64,000 bases of DNA from Anaerovirgula multivorans (GTDB lineage: Bacteria; Bacillota; Clostridia; Peptostreptococcales; Natronincolaceae). The stretch lies in the NCBI RefSeq assembly GCF_900188145.1, contig NZ_FZOJ01000005.1:62001-126000 (forward strand). Direction: 5' to 3'. The position numbers and the translations under genes are program-made. The notes under the pieces are model-generated. The model had not been told where the DNA came from. It saw nothing but the letters and a program-made list of their open reading frames with translations, and ran no database searches. Positions 1 through 7,819 of the stretch are shown piece by piece; the stretch's first letter is position 1; every line of letters begins with the position of its first letter.

Positions 1-1
1 G

Positions 2-1282
2 CCGATTTTAGGGCTTGCTGCTATGAGTAAAAATGTTTCTTCTTTTATCAATAAAAGAGAAAATCAAATACGTAAGGGAGAACTATTTACCGCAGATAGA
101 AGCACTGATTATCAGAGAAGTATTGTTGGAGCAGTAGCTGCAGGAAAGGATCCAAGGAGCTTTGGTGGGTACAATCTTGTGAACGAAGTTAAAACATCAC
201 AGCTTGCCAACGGGAAATTTGGGGATTCAATTGCTAAGGGTGGCAGCAATTTAGTCAATGCCCATGTATGGGGCATTATTTCTCTATACACAGCAGGCGA
301 AACCATACCTAACAGGGATAAGGCACTAAAATGGCTTGTTGATAACCAAAATGCTGATGGGGGCTTCAGTATTGATACCAGAGTAAAATCTTCAGATATT
401 GATATGACTGGCATGGTATTAATAGCTTTTGGAGCTCTTGGAGAAACCAAGGACCATGCTGCTGTTAAAAAGGCTATACAGTACTTAAAAAATCAACAGG
501 GAGATAAAGGAGACTTTACAGGTTGGGGTGGAAGCAGCTCTGAATCTCTTTCTCAAGTAATCCAAGGACTAATGATGCTGGGAATAGATCCAGGGGGTTC
601 AGAATGGAGCAAGAAAGATGGCGATTTGGTAACTGCATTGCTTGCCTATAGGAAAAAGGATGGCTCCTTCAGTCATGCATTAAATGGAGATAGTAATACG
701 ATGGCTACTTATCAAGCGTTAATAGCTTTAGGAGATTACTATCGAGGAGAGAGTATTTATAAAAAGCTTAGGAGAGAAAACCTACGGTTTAGTGATGTAC
801 CTCAAAGTCATTTTGCAGCTTCTGCCATAAAAAAATTGGTAGCAGAAGGTGTTTTAAAAGGCTTCCCAGATGGAACTTTTCAACCCAATACTGCTGTAAA
901 AAGGCAGGAATTTGCTACGATGATAGCATTATCTATGAACAAAAACAAATCCTTTAGTGCTGTTACTCGAAATTTCAAGGATGTTCCCACCTCTCATTGG
1001 GCAAATCCTTATATTAAAGCAGTATCAGACCAAGGTCTAATGAAGGGCAGAAGCTCTGGAATGTTTGCCCCGGAAGAAACCATTACTGGAGCTGAGGTCA
1101 TGACGGCGCTTGTACATGCTTTAGGATTAGAGGGTAGTGCAAAACCAGCGAATGGAGAAGCCTGGTATGCTGGGTATATTCGTGTTGCCAGCAAAAAAGG
1201 TCTTCTTTATCCTAATTTTGATGCAACCAAACCTGCTACAAGAGCACAATGTGCCTATAGCTTAGAAGTGTTACTAAAATAA
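2..1282 (+). CDS. Toroid-repeat surface protein with three SLH domains, 5' end outside window
   Basis: The reading frame is open from base 2, and the residues before the first ATG (base 23), PILGLAAM, align with PALGLSAM inside the related protein at 30696-32162. That ATG is therefore internal and the gene starts upstream of the window. Residues encoded by about 100-760 form an alpha/alpha toroid of the prenyltransferase/squalene-oxidase-repeat type (NADGGF, WGGSSSES, DGSFSHAL), without terpene cyclase acid motifs. Three SLH domains follow (about 790-1279; HFAASAIKKL, HWANPYIKAV, WYAGYIRVAS), which normally bind secondary cell wall polymer and hold a protein in the S-layer. The next gene downstream is controlled by a cobalamin riboswitch. 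By similarity to the other proteins of the locus I infer a surface role in corrinoid binding; there is no direct proof of ligand. Confidence 0.85.
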   Translation, partial: PILGLAAMSKNVSSFINKRENQIRKGELFTADRSTDYQRSIVGAVAAGKDPRSFGGYNLVNEVKTSQLANGKFGDSIAKGGSNLVNAHVWGIISLYTAGETIPNRDKALKWLVDNQNADGGFSIDTRVKSSDIDMTGMVLIAFGALGETKDHAAVKKAIQYLKNQQGDKGDFTGWGGSSSESLSQVIQGLMMLGIDPGGSEWSKKDGDLVTALLAYRKKDGSFSHALNGDSNTMATYQALIALGDYYRGESIYKKLRRENLRFSDVPQSHFAASAIKKLVAEGVLKGFPDGTFQPNTAVKRQEFATMIALSMNKNKSFSAVTRNFKDVPTSHWANPYIKAVSDQGLMKGRSSGMFAPEETITGAEVMTALVHALGLEGSAKPANGEAWYAGYIRVASKKGLLYPNFDATKPATRAQCAYSLEVLLK

Positions 1283-1327
1283 TTATTTATGATGTTATTA
1301 ACACCTAAGGGATATTGGAGTTATATA

Positions 1328-1356
1328 TTGATTAAAATTGAAAAATATGGTATTAT
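1328..1356 (+). promoter_or_regulatory. Candidate promoter of the first cobalamin riboswitch transcript
   Basis: TTGATT (1328-1333) and TATTAT (1351-1356) are spaced by 17 bases and lie about 30 bases upstream of the riboswitch. The second riboswitch has a promoter with the same -35 sequence at 18897. Confidence 0.55.
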
Positions 1357-1382
1357 AATGAAAATTGAATAAAATGATTTTT

Positions 1383-1580
1383 ATGGTTCTTTTAAAGAAA
1401 ATCCTTTAAAAGTTAAAAGGGAAGTTCGGTGAAAATCCGATGCGGTCCCGCCACTGTAATGCAGAGCAAACTATCGTATCCACTGTTGATAACAACGGGA
1501 AGGAGGTAGTTTTGCAGTGAAGCAAAGCCAGGAGACCTGCCATGAAAATCCTCTACATTTCTCACGGGGATGAGAAGGAG
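1383..1580 (+). promoter_or_regulatory. Cobalamin riboswitch 1
   Basis: The sequence carries the standard cobalamin aptamer blocks in order: GGGAAGTTCGGTGAAAATCC, then GCGGTCCCGCCACTGTAA, and the B12 box AGCCAGGAGACCTGCC at 1526-1541. The 3' part TTCTCACGGGGATGAGAAGG is shared word for word with riboswitch 2 (18948-19160). A strong terminator follows at 1643-1681, so the expected mode is transcription termination when cobalamin is abundant. Exact outer boundaries (P1) are estimated. Confidence 0.95.
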
Positions 1581-1642
1581 AACATCAATTCATTTTTTAT
1601 TTAGTACAATTACACTTAAGAAATGATAGGAACTTGTATGCA

Positions 1643-1681
1643 AAACACCTTTCCTCTTCCCAAGGGGAAAGGTGTTTTTAA
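1643..1681 (+). terminator. Rho-independent terminator of riboswitch 1
   Basis: An 11-bp stem AACACCTTTCC / GGAAAGGTGTT (1644-1654 with 1666-1676) is followed by a T run. It sits about 60 bases after the riboswitch and is the likely expression platform. Part of it could be misread as coding in the frame of the small gene behind it. Confidence 0.85.
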
Positions 1682-1703
1682 TTTTGGTAAAGGGGGGAGA
1701 GAG

Positions 1704-1868
1704 TTGAAAACTTCAATAGAGGAGGAAAACCTTCAAGAGAAAATGACAGAAAGAGAAAAGAATTTGATTGATTTGATTCGAAAAGTCGGGCATGGGGAGG
1801 TCAGGGTAATTATTCAAGACAGTTGTCCCATTCGAGTAGAAGACTTAAAGAAATCTATTAAACTGTAA
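1704..1868 (+). CDS. YezD/DUF2292-like small protein
   Basis: This 54-residue protein ends in GEVRVIIQDSCPIRVEDLKK, which fits the short YezD (DUF2292) family, a basic single-domain protein of unknown function whose core reads roughly G-V-I-hydrophobic-D-G-IERTEK. The start is taken as TTG at 1704, behind AGGGGGGAGA; the in-frame ATG at 1623 would force the riboswitch terminator to be translated and has no clear ribosome binding site. It is the first gene under riboswitch 1 and lies between the riboswitch terminator and the repeated attenuator-like element at 1884. YezD homologues often sit near sulfur-assimilation genes in other bacteria; its job here is unknown. Confidence 0.7.
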   Translation: MKTSIEEENLQEKMTEREKNLIDLIRKVGHGEVRVIIQDSCPIRVEDLKKSIKL

Positions 1869-1883
1869 AATTCAAAACATGTG

Positions 1884-1940
1884 CTGACTGGAAAACCAGA
1901 GGTACCTACTTTAAAAGGAAGGTGGGGACTGGTTTTTTTT
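1884..1940 (+). promoter_or_regulatory. Repeated attenuator-like RNA element, copy 1
   Basis: CTGAC followed by the hairpin TGG-AAAA-CCA and GAGG leads into a terminator: ACCAG...ACCTACTT pairs with AGGAAGGT...CTGGT, with eight T. The small hairpin uses bases of the terminator's 5' arm, so the two structures exclude each other. It precedes the 1987-6321 gene. Sister copies lie at 6428, 7655 and 19303. Confidence 0.65.
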
Positions 1941-1986
1941 ATTTGTCAAAATAAGAGATTTATACTAAGAGAAGGGGGTCTGAGAA

Positions 1987-4900
1987 GTGTCAAAAAAGAA
2001 ATTGAATAAAAGCATAGCTTTGTGTATTACGTTAATAATGATTTTGGCGCTATTTAATCCTATTATCGCATGGGCCATGAATGAAGGTGTAAACCCTGAT
2101 GTGATGAGGTTAGCCAATGACCAAAAAGCTTTGACAGAATTGACAGTTACTGAGGCTGTATATGATAGTGGACAGGAGAATACTAGGGAGCTATTACAAA
2201 CAACAATCACAGCGGCTCATGAAAACAAAGAATCTGTAACAGTGAGTGAAGAAGGTAAAGATGTAGAAATAACAAAAAAATGGGTAACTGAAGAAGTTAT
2301 GACAGCTTATGCGGTTGCAATAGCAGATGCAGAAAAAGTACTTGATGATGAAGGTGCAACACAAGAGGAAGTAGAAGCTGCAGTGACAGCATTAGAAGAA
2401 GCAACGATAATATTTAATGCAGCAAAGCAAGATGGAAGCAAAGTAGAGGAAAAACTTACAATAAAGGAACAGCTGGAAAGAAACTTTGCTTATATCGTTA
2501 ATACCGTGGACAACCCTACCTATGGAACCCTTGGCGGAGAGTGGTCTATTCTTTCATTGGCAAGAGGGGACTATGCAGTTCCAGAGGGGTATTATGATAC
2601 TTATTATACAAATGTGGAAGATAAAGTAGCAAGTTTAATGGAAAGATATAAAGGTAAATTAGACAGAAGCAAAGGAACTGAACATTCAAGAGTAATTTTA
2701 GGTTTAACTTCTATTGGAAAAGATATTACTGATGTGGCAGGATATGACTTAAGGGATGGCTTAGCTGATTTCAATTTTGTAAAAACTCAAGGAATTAATG
2801 GTCCGATTTTTGCCTTGATAGCACTAGACACTAAAAATTATGAAATACCTATCATTGAAGGGGTTGCTGAACAAACCACAAGGGAAAAACTTATTGACTA
2901 TATCTTAGCAAGAGAAATAAATGGTGGCGGATGGTCCTTACAAGGAACTGCAGGATCTACAGATCCAGATATTACAGCAATGGCCATACAAGGGCTGACA
3001 CCATATTATGAAAGCAATTCACAAGTAAAAGCGGCGGTAGATAGAGGAATAGTGTGGCTTTCGTCTGTGCAGAAAGAAGAGAATGGAGGTTATGCTAGTT
3101 GGGGCAGTTTAAACAGTGAAAGCTGTGCACAGGTTATAGTAGCTCTAACTGGACTAGGAATAGATCCTCATACGGATCCTCAATTTATTAAAAATGGTCG
3201 TTCAGTTGTTGATGCCTTAATGAGCTTCGCGTTACCAGAGGGCGGATTTATGCATGTATATGCAGGAGCTGATACAGGTGGCGGAGGAGAAGGCGGAGTA
3301 GCAAATGGCATGGCTACTGATCAAGGGACTTACGCACTTGTAGCCTATGACAGATTTGTAGAGGGAAAAAATCCCCTGTATAATATGACAGATGTAGCAG
3401 GTAAAGATATTCAAGAATCAGAAGCACCAACTATTACAACTGATTTAAAAGATATGATCACAAAAGCAGATAAGATTACCTTTGATCTATGGGCAAGGGA
3501 TGCCGATGGCAAAAAAATAAATGTCTCAAATATTCAGGTTACAAATAATGAAAAACCCGTCAGTGTCACTTGGGATGATTTAGAGAAGACCAGTTATACT
3601 TTAAATTTAGAAATAGGAATAAATCATGTAAAAATCAATGTAAACTATAATGGTAAAAATTATTTATATGAATATACTTTGATTCGGCAAGAAGCAGAAG
3701 ATGGCGATGTAATCGGTACCTTTACTTTTACTATGGAAGCTTTCACAATTGGTTTAGGACATTTGATTGAGCCTATTCAAGTGAATGTTCATAAAGGGCG
3801 TACTGCAGCCCAAGAATTGCTTGAGATATTGGATGATCAAGGATATAAATATGAACATACAGGTACTCCACAAAGCAATTTTTACTTAGCACGTCTTTAC
3901 GATGGTAACAATACAATCTATAAAACAACACCTAAAATCCCAGAAGTGTTGAAAGAAAAGTTAACAGAAAATGGATTACCCTATAAAGAAACGGGTTATT
4001 GGGATGGTAGTTTAGGGGAGTTTGATTTCAACCATGCATCTGGTTGGATGTATGCAGTAAACAATGTATTTCCAAACGTTGGCTTTGCTGATAAATATCT
4101 TCAAGACGGTGATGTAATGCGGGTGCAATTTACATTAGCCTATGGGGCCGATATAGGCGGAGCCAGTGCTATGGGATGGGGAAACGAAAATGATTATTTC
4201 CCGGTAGTAAATAGAGATCGATTAACGAAGAAAATAGCAGAAATTAATAGCAGTAAAGAAAGAGAAACATATTTATCTGATCCTAAAATTAATGAAGCTT
4301 ACAATAATGGATTAAAAATTCTTCAAAAAATAGATGTCTCACAACAAGAGCTCAATGATGCATTAAACAGTTTAATCGAAGCAATGGAGCTGCCGCCTGA
4401 AGAGGTAGACAAAACAATATTACAGACAGCAATCATATCAGCAAATGAAAACAAAGCATCAGTAACCGTAAGTGAAGACGGAAAAGATGTGGGACCAACA
4501 GAAAAATGGGTAACAGCAGCAGTAAAGAAAGCCTATGAGGCTGCGATTGAAGGGGTTCAAGCAGTACTTGATGATGAGAATGCAACACAGGCAGAAGTAG
4601 ATGCAGCTCTGAGAGCTTTAGAAACAGCAACAGCTAGTTTCAATGAAGCCAAGAAGTATGGAACAAAAGTAGAAGAACCGGAAGTAGAAGAAATTCTATT
4701 GCCTGAAAATAACAATAAGCCTAAGATAGCAATTCCAGAAAATAACAAAAGCTATAAAATACCTGTGAAGGAATCAGACCAAGAAAAAGAAATCAGTATA
4801 GACATTCCTAAAGGTCAGAAGGGGAAAGTTTTTGTTGAACTTCCAGCTAACACAGGTTTACCACAAATTGAAACTAGCAAAGGCAATGTATCCGTAGTTA

Positions 4901-6321
4901 TTCCAAAGGGTACAAAGATGACAAGAGATGCTGCAACAGCGATTGAATTAATTACTACAAAAGATCCTGATGAGTCTACGAGAAAAGCTAAGGTAAATAG
5001 TCTCATCCCTACAGGCAAAAAACTTGATAAAATTCTTATAGCTTTTTCTGTGGGAGAAAATGAAAAAGTAGAATTTAGTGATTTTGTCACTATAAATTTT
5101 GCAGGTGGTAAAGGAAAACAAGTTGCTTATGTTCAAAATGGGCAAATATACTCTATTCAAAAATACGCAAGCGATCAAGAAGGATTAAGCAGTAAAAAAG
5201 AAGAATATGCTTTTGATAGTGGAAATGATTTAATCGTAAAAACTAAACATTTTACAGAGTATATTCTCTACTCAATAACAACAGAAACTTCTGGTGGCGG
5301 ATCAAGTTCTGGTGGTGGAGGAGGGGGAAGCACCTCAACCTCAACCACAACTGTAAAAGCAACTCAATCAGCCACAGTTAAAGGGCAGGGTGTTAGTATC
5401 GATTTTCCTGCTAATACAATGAATAGTGACTTTGAGATAAAAATCGAAAAAGTAACTGGTACTTCTAGATTACCGATGGCTTCAAATAGCAAGTTTGCAG
5501 GAGATGTATTTGAGATCACTAAAAACAAAGAGGAGAATTTCAAAAAAGCAGTAACCCTAACTGTACCTTTTGACAAATCTAAAGTAGATTTCGACAAATA
5601 TGATATCTCTCTTTTCTGGTTAGATGAAGGAAAAAAACAATGGATAGAGCTAGACAACATAAAAGTAGATCAATCCAATGGTAAAGTAAAGGGCGAAGCA
5701 GATTATCTTGGAAAGTTTGCTGTATTAGCGGTAGAAAAAGAAAAGGAAGCAGAAGAAGCAGTTGAAGTAATAAATGAAGTTGAGGAAGCAGCAGAAAAAT
5801 CAGTGGAAACCTTTAACGATGTCATAGGGCACTGGGCAGCAGCACACATCAACAAAATGGTAGAAATAGGAGCCATCAGTGGATATGCAGATGGAACCTT
5901 TAAGCCAAATAACAATATCACAAGAGCTGAATTTGCTACAGCATTGGTGAAGGCTCTTGGTTTAGAAGTGAAATCAGGTAAGGTGTTTGCTGATACAGAA
6001 AACCATTGGGCAAAGGATTATATTTCAACAGCTTATGCTAACGGTATTTTAAGTGGCTACGATGAAACCACCTTTGGTACTAATGATTTTATTACCCGTG
6101 AACAGATGGCAGTGATGGTAGTAAAGGCTGCCAGTCTAGAAAATACTACAGTGCAAAATAAGTTTGCAGATGATAGGGACATTTCTTCATGGGCAAAGGA
6201 AGCAGTAAATACTGCAGGTAACAATGGTATTATTAACGGTTATCCAGATAATACCTTTAAACCTCAAAATAATGCTACAAGAGCTGAAGCAGTAACAGCA
6301 ATTGTAAAAATTATTCAATAG
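1987..6321 (+). CDS. Giant SLH surface protein with toroid and DUF4430 (transcobalamin-like) domains
   Basis: The protein has 1444 residues with a GTG start behind GAAGGGGG and a signal peptide ending IIAWA. Rough order: FIVAR-like helical module (65-155), alpha/alpha toroid of prenyltransferase type (158-461; GGGWSLQG, YASWGSLNSES), an Ig-like segment (478-568), DUF4430 (572-725, with HASGWMYAVNN), a second FIVAR-like module (802-895), a beta-rich region (905-1101), a Gly/Ser linker, a ZU5-like region (1121-1248) and three SLH domains (1275-1444). DUF4430 is named after the C-terminal domain of transcobalamin; in animals an alpha6/alpha6 barrel plus this beta domain clamp cobalamin. Combined with the upstream cobalamin riboswitch, I infer an S-layer corrinoid-binding protein. 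Surface adhesion is the main alternative. No terpene cyclase DXDD motif is present. Confidence 0.9.
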   Translation: MSKKKLNKSIALCITLIMILALFNPIIAWAMNEGVNPDVMRLANDQKALTELTVTEAVYDSGQENTRELLQTTITAAHENKESVTVSEEGKDVEITKKWVTEEVMTAYAVAIADAEKVLDDEGATQEEVEAAVTALEEATIIFNAAKQDGSKVEEKLTIKEQLERNFAYIVNTVDNPTYGTLGGEWSILSLARGDYAVPEGYYDTYYTNVEDKVASLMERYKGKLDRSKGTEHSRVILGLTSIGKDITDVAGYDLRDGLADFNFVKTQGINGPIFALIALDTKNYEIPIIEGVAEQTTREKLIDYILAREINGGGWSLQGTAGSTDPDITAMAIQGLTPYYESNSQVKAAVDRGIVWLSSVQKEENGGYASWGSLNSESCAQVIVALTGLGIDPHTDPQFIKNGRSVVDALMSFALPEGGFMHVYAGADTGGGGEGGVANGMATDQGTYALVAYDRFVEGKNPLYNMTDVAGKDIQESEAPTITTDLKDMITKADKITFDLWARDADGKKINVSNIQVTNNEKPVSVTWDDLEKTSYTLNLEIGINHVKINVNYNGKNYLYEYTLIRQEAEDGDVIGTFTFTMEAFTIGLGHLIEPIQVNVHKGRTAAQELLEILDDQGYKYEHTGTPQSNFYLARLYDGNNTIYKTTPKIPEVLKEKLTENGLPYKETGYWDGSLGEFDFNHASGWMYAVNNVFPNVGFADKYLQDGDVMRVQFTLAYGADIGGASAMGWGNENDYFPVVNRDRLTKKIAEINSSKERETYLSDPKINEAYNNGLKILQKIDVSQQELNDALNSLIEAMELPPEEVDKTILQTAIISANENKASVTVSEDGKDVGPTEKWVTAAVKKAYEAAIEGVQAVLDDENATQAEVDAALRALETATASFNEAKKYGTKVEEPEVEEILLPENNNKPKIAIPENNKSYKIPVKESDQEKEISIDIPKGQKGKVFVELPANTGLPQIETSKGNVSVVIPKGTKMTRDAATAIELITTKDPDESTRKAKVNSLIPTGKKLDKILIAFSVGENEKVEFSDFVTINFAGGKGKQVAYVQNGQIYSIQKYASDQEGLSSKKEEYAFDSGNDLIVKTKHFTEYILYSITTETSGGGSSSGGGGGGSTSTSTTTVKATQSATVKGQGVSIDFPANTMNSDFEIKIEKVTGTSRLPMASNSKFAGDVFEITKNKEENFKKAVTLTVPFDKSKVDFDKYDISLFWLDEGKKQWIELDNIKVDQSNGKVKGEADYLGKFAVLAVEKEKEAEEAVEVINEVEEAAEKSVETFNDVIGHWAAAHINKMVEIGAISGYADGTFKPNNNITRAEFATALVKALGLEVKSGKVFADTENHWAKDYISTAYANGILSGYDETTFGTNDFITREQMAVMVVKAASLENTTVQNKFADDRDISSWAKEAVNTAGNNGIINGYPDNTFKPQNNATRAEAVTAIVKIIQ

Positions 6322-6427
6322 TATAAAGATAAAAGATTTGTTTTGATTTTGTAGCAAGGTACATGTAGGAAATGAGGGAGATGCCGAAGATTCAATCCTA
6401 GAAAACAGCAGGTTAAAATAAAAAAAG

Positions 6428-6472
6428 CTGACCAGAAAACTGGAGGCGGTATCCAAAAGGATGCCGTCTTTT
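6428..6472 (+). promoter_or_regulatory. Repeated attenuator-like RNA element, copy 2
   Basis: CTGAC, hairpin CAG-AAAA-CTG, GAGG, then the ten-pair stem GGCGGTATCC / GGATGCCGTC (two wobble pairs) and TTTT. The CAG/CTG hairpin replaces TGG/CCA of copies 1 and 4 with pairing kept. It lies between the 1987-6321 gene and the DUF4430 gene at 6599. Confidence 0.6.
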
Positions 6473-6598
6473 GTTATATAGAAAGAAGGTGATCATTAGC
6501 AAAAGAGAAAACATTTCAAAAGGGGGTGTATAGAGAAACAGATGAGCAGTAAGGAAAATAGGAATAGGAAGTTGAATAAGACAAAGGGAGGAAAAGAA

Positions 6599-7390
6599 AT
6601 GAAAATGAATAAAAGATTTTTAAGCCTTCTATTGACTTTGATCATGATATTTACACTGGGGGTAACCACCGCTTGGGCAGATAGTAGTGCGATGTATTTG
6701 ATTGACGATCGAGCTCCTTATCCAACAGGACCGATAGATGTTCATGTAAAAATTATGGGTTATGGAGAAGGAAATATCTTTTTCGATGATGAAGTTGCGT
6801 TAACTGGCAATACCACTAAAAATGTAAAGGATGCTTTAGAGGCTGCAGCTGCGAATGATTCAAGCTTGACTATTCAAGGTTTGGATTATGGTTATGTCAG
6901 CGAAATCAATGGTCAAAGCTACGGAGAAGCCGGCACCTATAGCGGCTGGGTTTTTAGGGTAAATCATAAGGTACCTATAGAAGATGACGATGATCCCACT
7001 TATGGAGTACTGGGTGGAACCATTGCATCCACTTATTTGCAGGATAATGATAGCATCTATATGTGGTATGACACACCAGAAAGCACCCGATATACTAGAG
7101 TCAATGTGGAACAGGATGAAGACGAATATACTGTAACCGCTCAATACAGCTACAATAACAACCTATGGGACTTTGAATTCACTGATTTTACAACTTTAAC
7201 TACAGGAACCATTGTATTAGTAAATATAGATAATCCTGTCTACCAAGTTGAAAAGCCTTTAAGTTCATCAGGAGTCGTATTCGATGTCGGGGAATTGCCT
7301 AGTGGAAATTATGGTGTATACTACCGAGGAACCTACGAAAACAATGGTGCCATTGAATATGTAGAATCCTTCATTGTGCCTTTGAATTAA
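6599..7390 (+). CDS. Secreted DUF4430 (transcobalamin-like C-terminal) protein
   Basis: The 263-residue product starts at ATG 6599, seven bases behind GGGAGG; an in-frame ATG at 6542 would add 19 charged residues in front of the signal peptide and has a poorly placed ribosome binding site. The signal peptide ends VTTAWA. DUF4430 follows (about residues 25-155) with YSGWVFRVNHK and a strongly acidic loop EDDDDP, then a beta-rich C-terminal domain. There is no toroid, SLH domain or lipobox, so the protein is probably released or held by a partner. It stands between two giant SLH proteins that carry the toroid, so it could act as a soluble beta-domain partner; that is inference. Confidence 0.85.
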   Translation: MKMNKRFLSLLLTLIMIFTLGVTTAWADSSAMYLIDDRAPYPTGPIDVHVKIMGYGEGNIFFDDEVALTGNTTKNVKDALEAAAANDSSLTIQGLDYGYVSEINGQSYGEAGTYSGWVFRVNHKVPIEDDDDPTYGVLGGTIASTYLQDNDSIYMWYDTPESTRYTRVNVEQDEDEYTVTAQYSYNNNLWDFEFTDFTTLTTGTIVLVNIDNPVYQVEKPLSSSGVVFDVGELPSGNYGVYYRGTYENNGAIEYVESFIVPLN

Positions 7391-7420
7391 AAGACAGTTA
7401 AGAATGAAACGCTAGCATAG

Positions 7421-7460
7421 CAAAAGGGGAACCCTTCATTAAAAAGGGCTCCCCTTTTTT
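7421..7460 (+). terminator. Rho-independent terminator after the DUF4430 gene
   Basis: AAAGGGGAACCCTT pairs with AAGGGCTCCCCTTT, followed by T residues, about 30 bases after the stop codon. The following 190 bases up to the next attenuator-like element are AT-rich and hold no gene I can support. Confidence 0.85.
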
Positions 7461-7654
7461 AAGTAAAAAGAAAGTCTGTAAAAAGAGAAAAACCTTGTAT
7501 AAAAAGACAAAAATAGGTAAAATAGAAATGAATGAGCTGAAAAAAACATTATTTGCTAAAAAAACAAATTCTTCATACAGTTTTAGGAATGATTTAAAAG
7601 ATAAAAACAATTTTTTTTATTAATATCAATATGTTTTGACAAAATATAAAAAAG

Positions 7655-7709
7655 CTGACCAGAAAACTGGAGGCAACCTCTAAAAATAGAGTGTTGTCTC
7701 CAGTTTTTT
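7655..7709 (+). promoter_or_regulatory. Repeated attenuator-like RNA element, copy 3
   Basis: This copy shows the switch logic best: CTGAC, hairpin CCAG-AAAA-CTGG, and then a long terminator in which CTGGAGGCAAC pairs with GTTGTCTCCAG before six T. CTGG is the 3' arm of the small hairpin and also the 5' base of the terminator. A TTGACA lies at 7636-7641 but no convincing -10 goes with it. Confidence 0.65.
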
Positions 7710-7819
7710 GCATAAAAATCATACTACAAAGAAAGGAAAAAAAGTCAAAAAATAACCTATAAAAAGAAAGGAGGGTATAGAAGCTATTTCAGTGAAAACA
7801 AAAGGAGGAGGAGGAAAAA

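Noticed and set aside
1623-1703. ATG 1623 as start of the YezD-like gene
   Set aside because: The extra 27 codons cover the riboswitch terminator and have no ribosome binding site; TTG 1704 does.
6720-7145. Minus-strand frame across the DUF4430 gene as a separate gene
   Set aside because: No start signal, and the plus-strand frame has a signal peptide, ribosome binding site and recognised domain.
1884-7709. Attenuator-like elements as T-box leaders or further cobalamin riboswitches
   Set aside because: No T-box sequence (TGGNACCGCG), no specifier stem, and no B12 box; each element is only about 45-60 bases.
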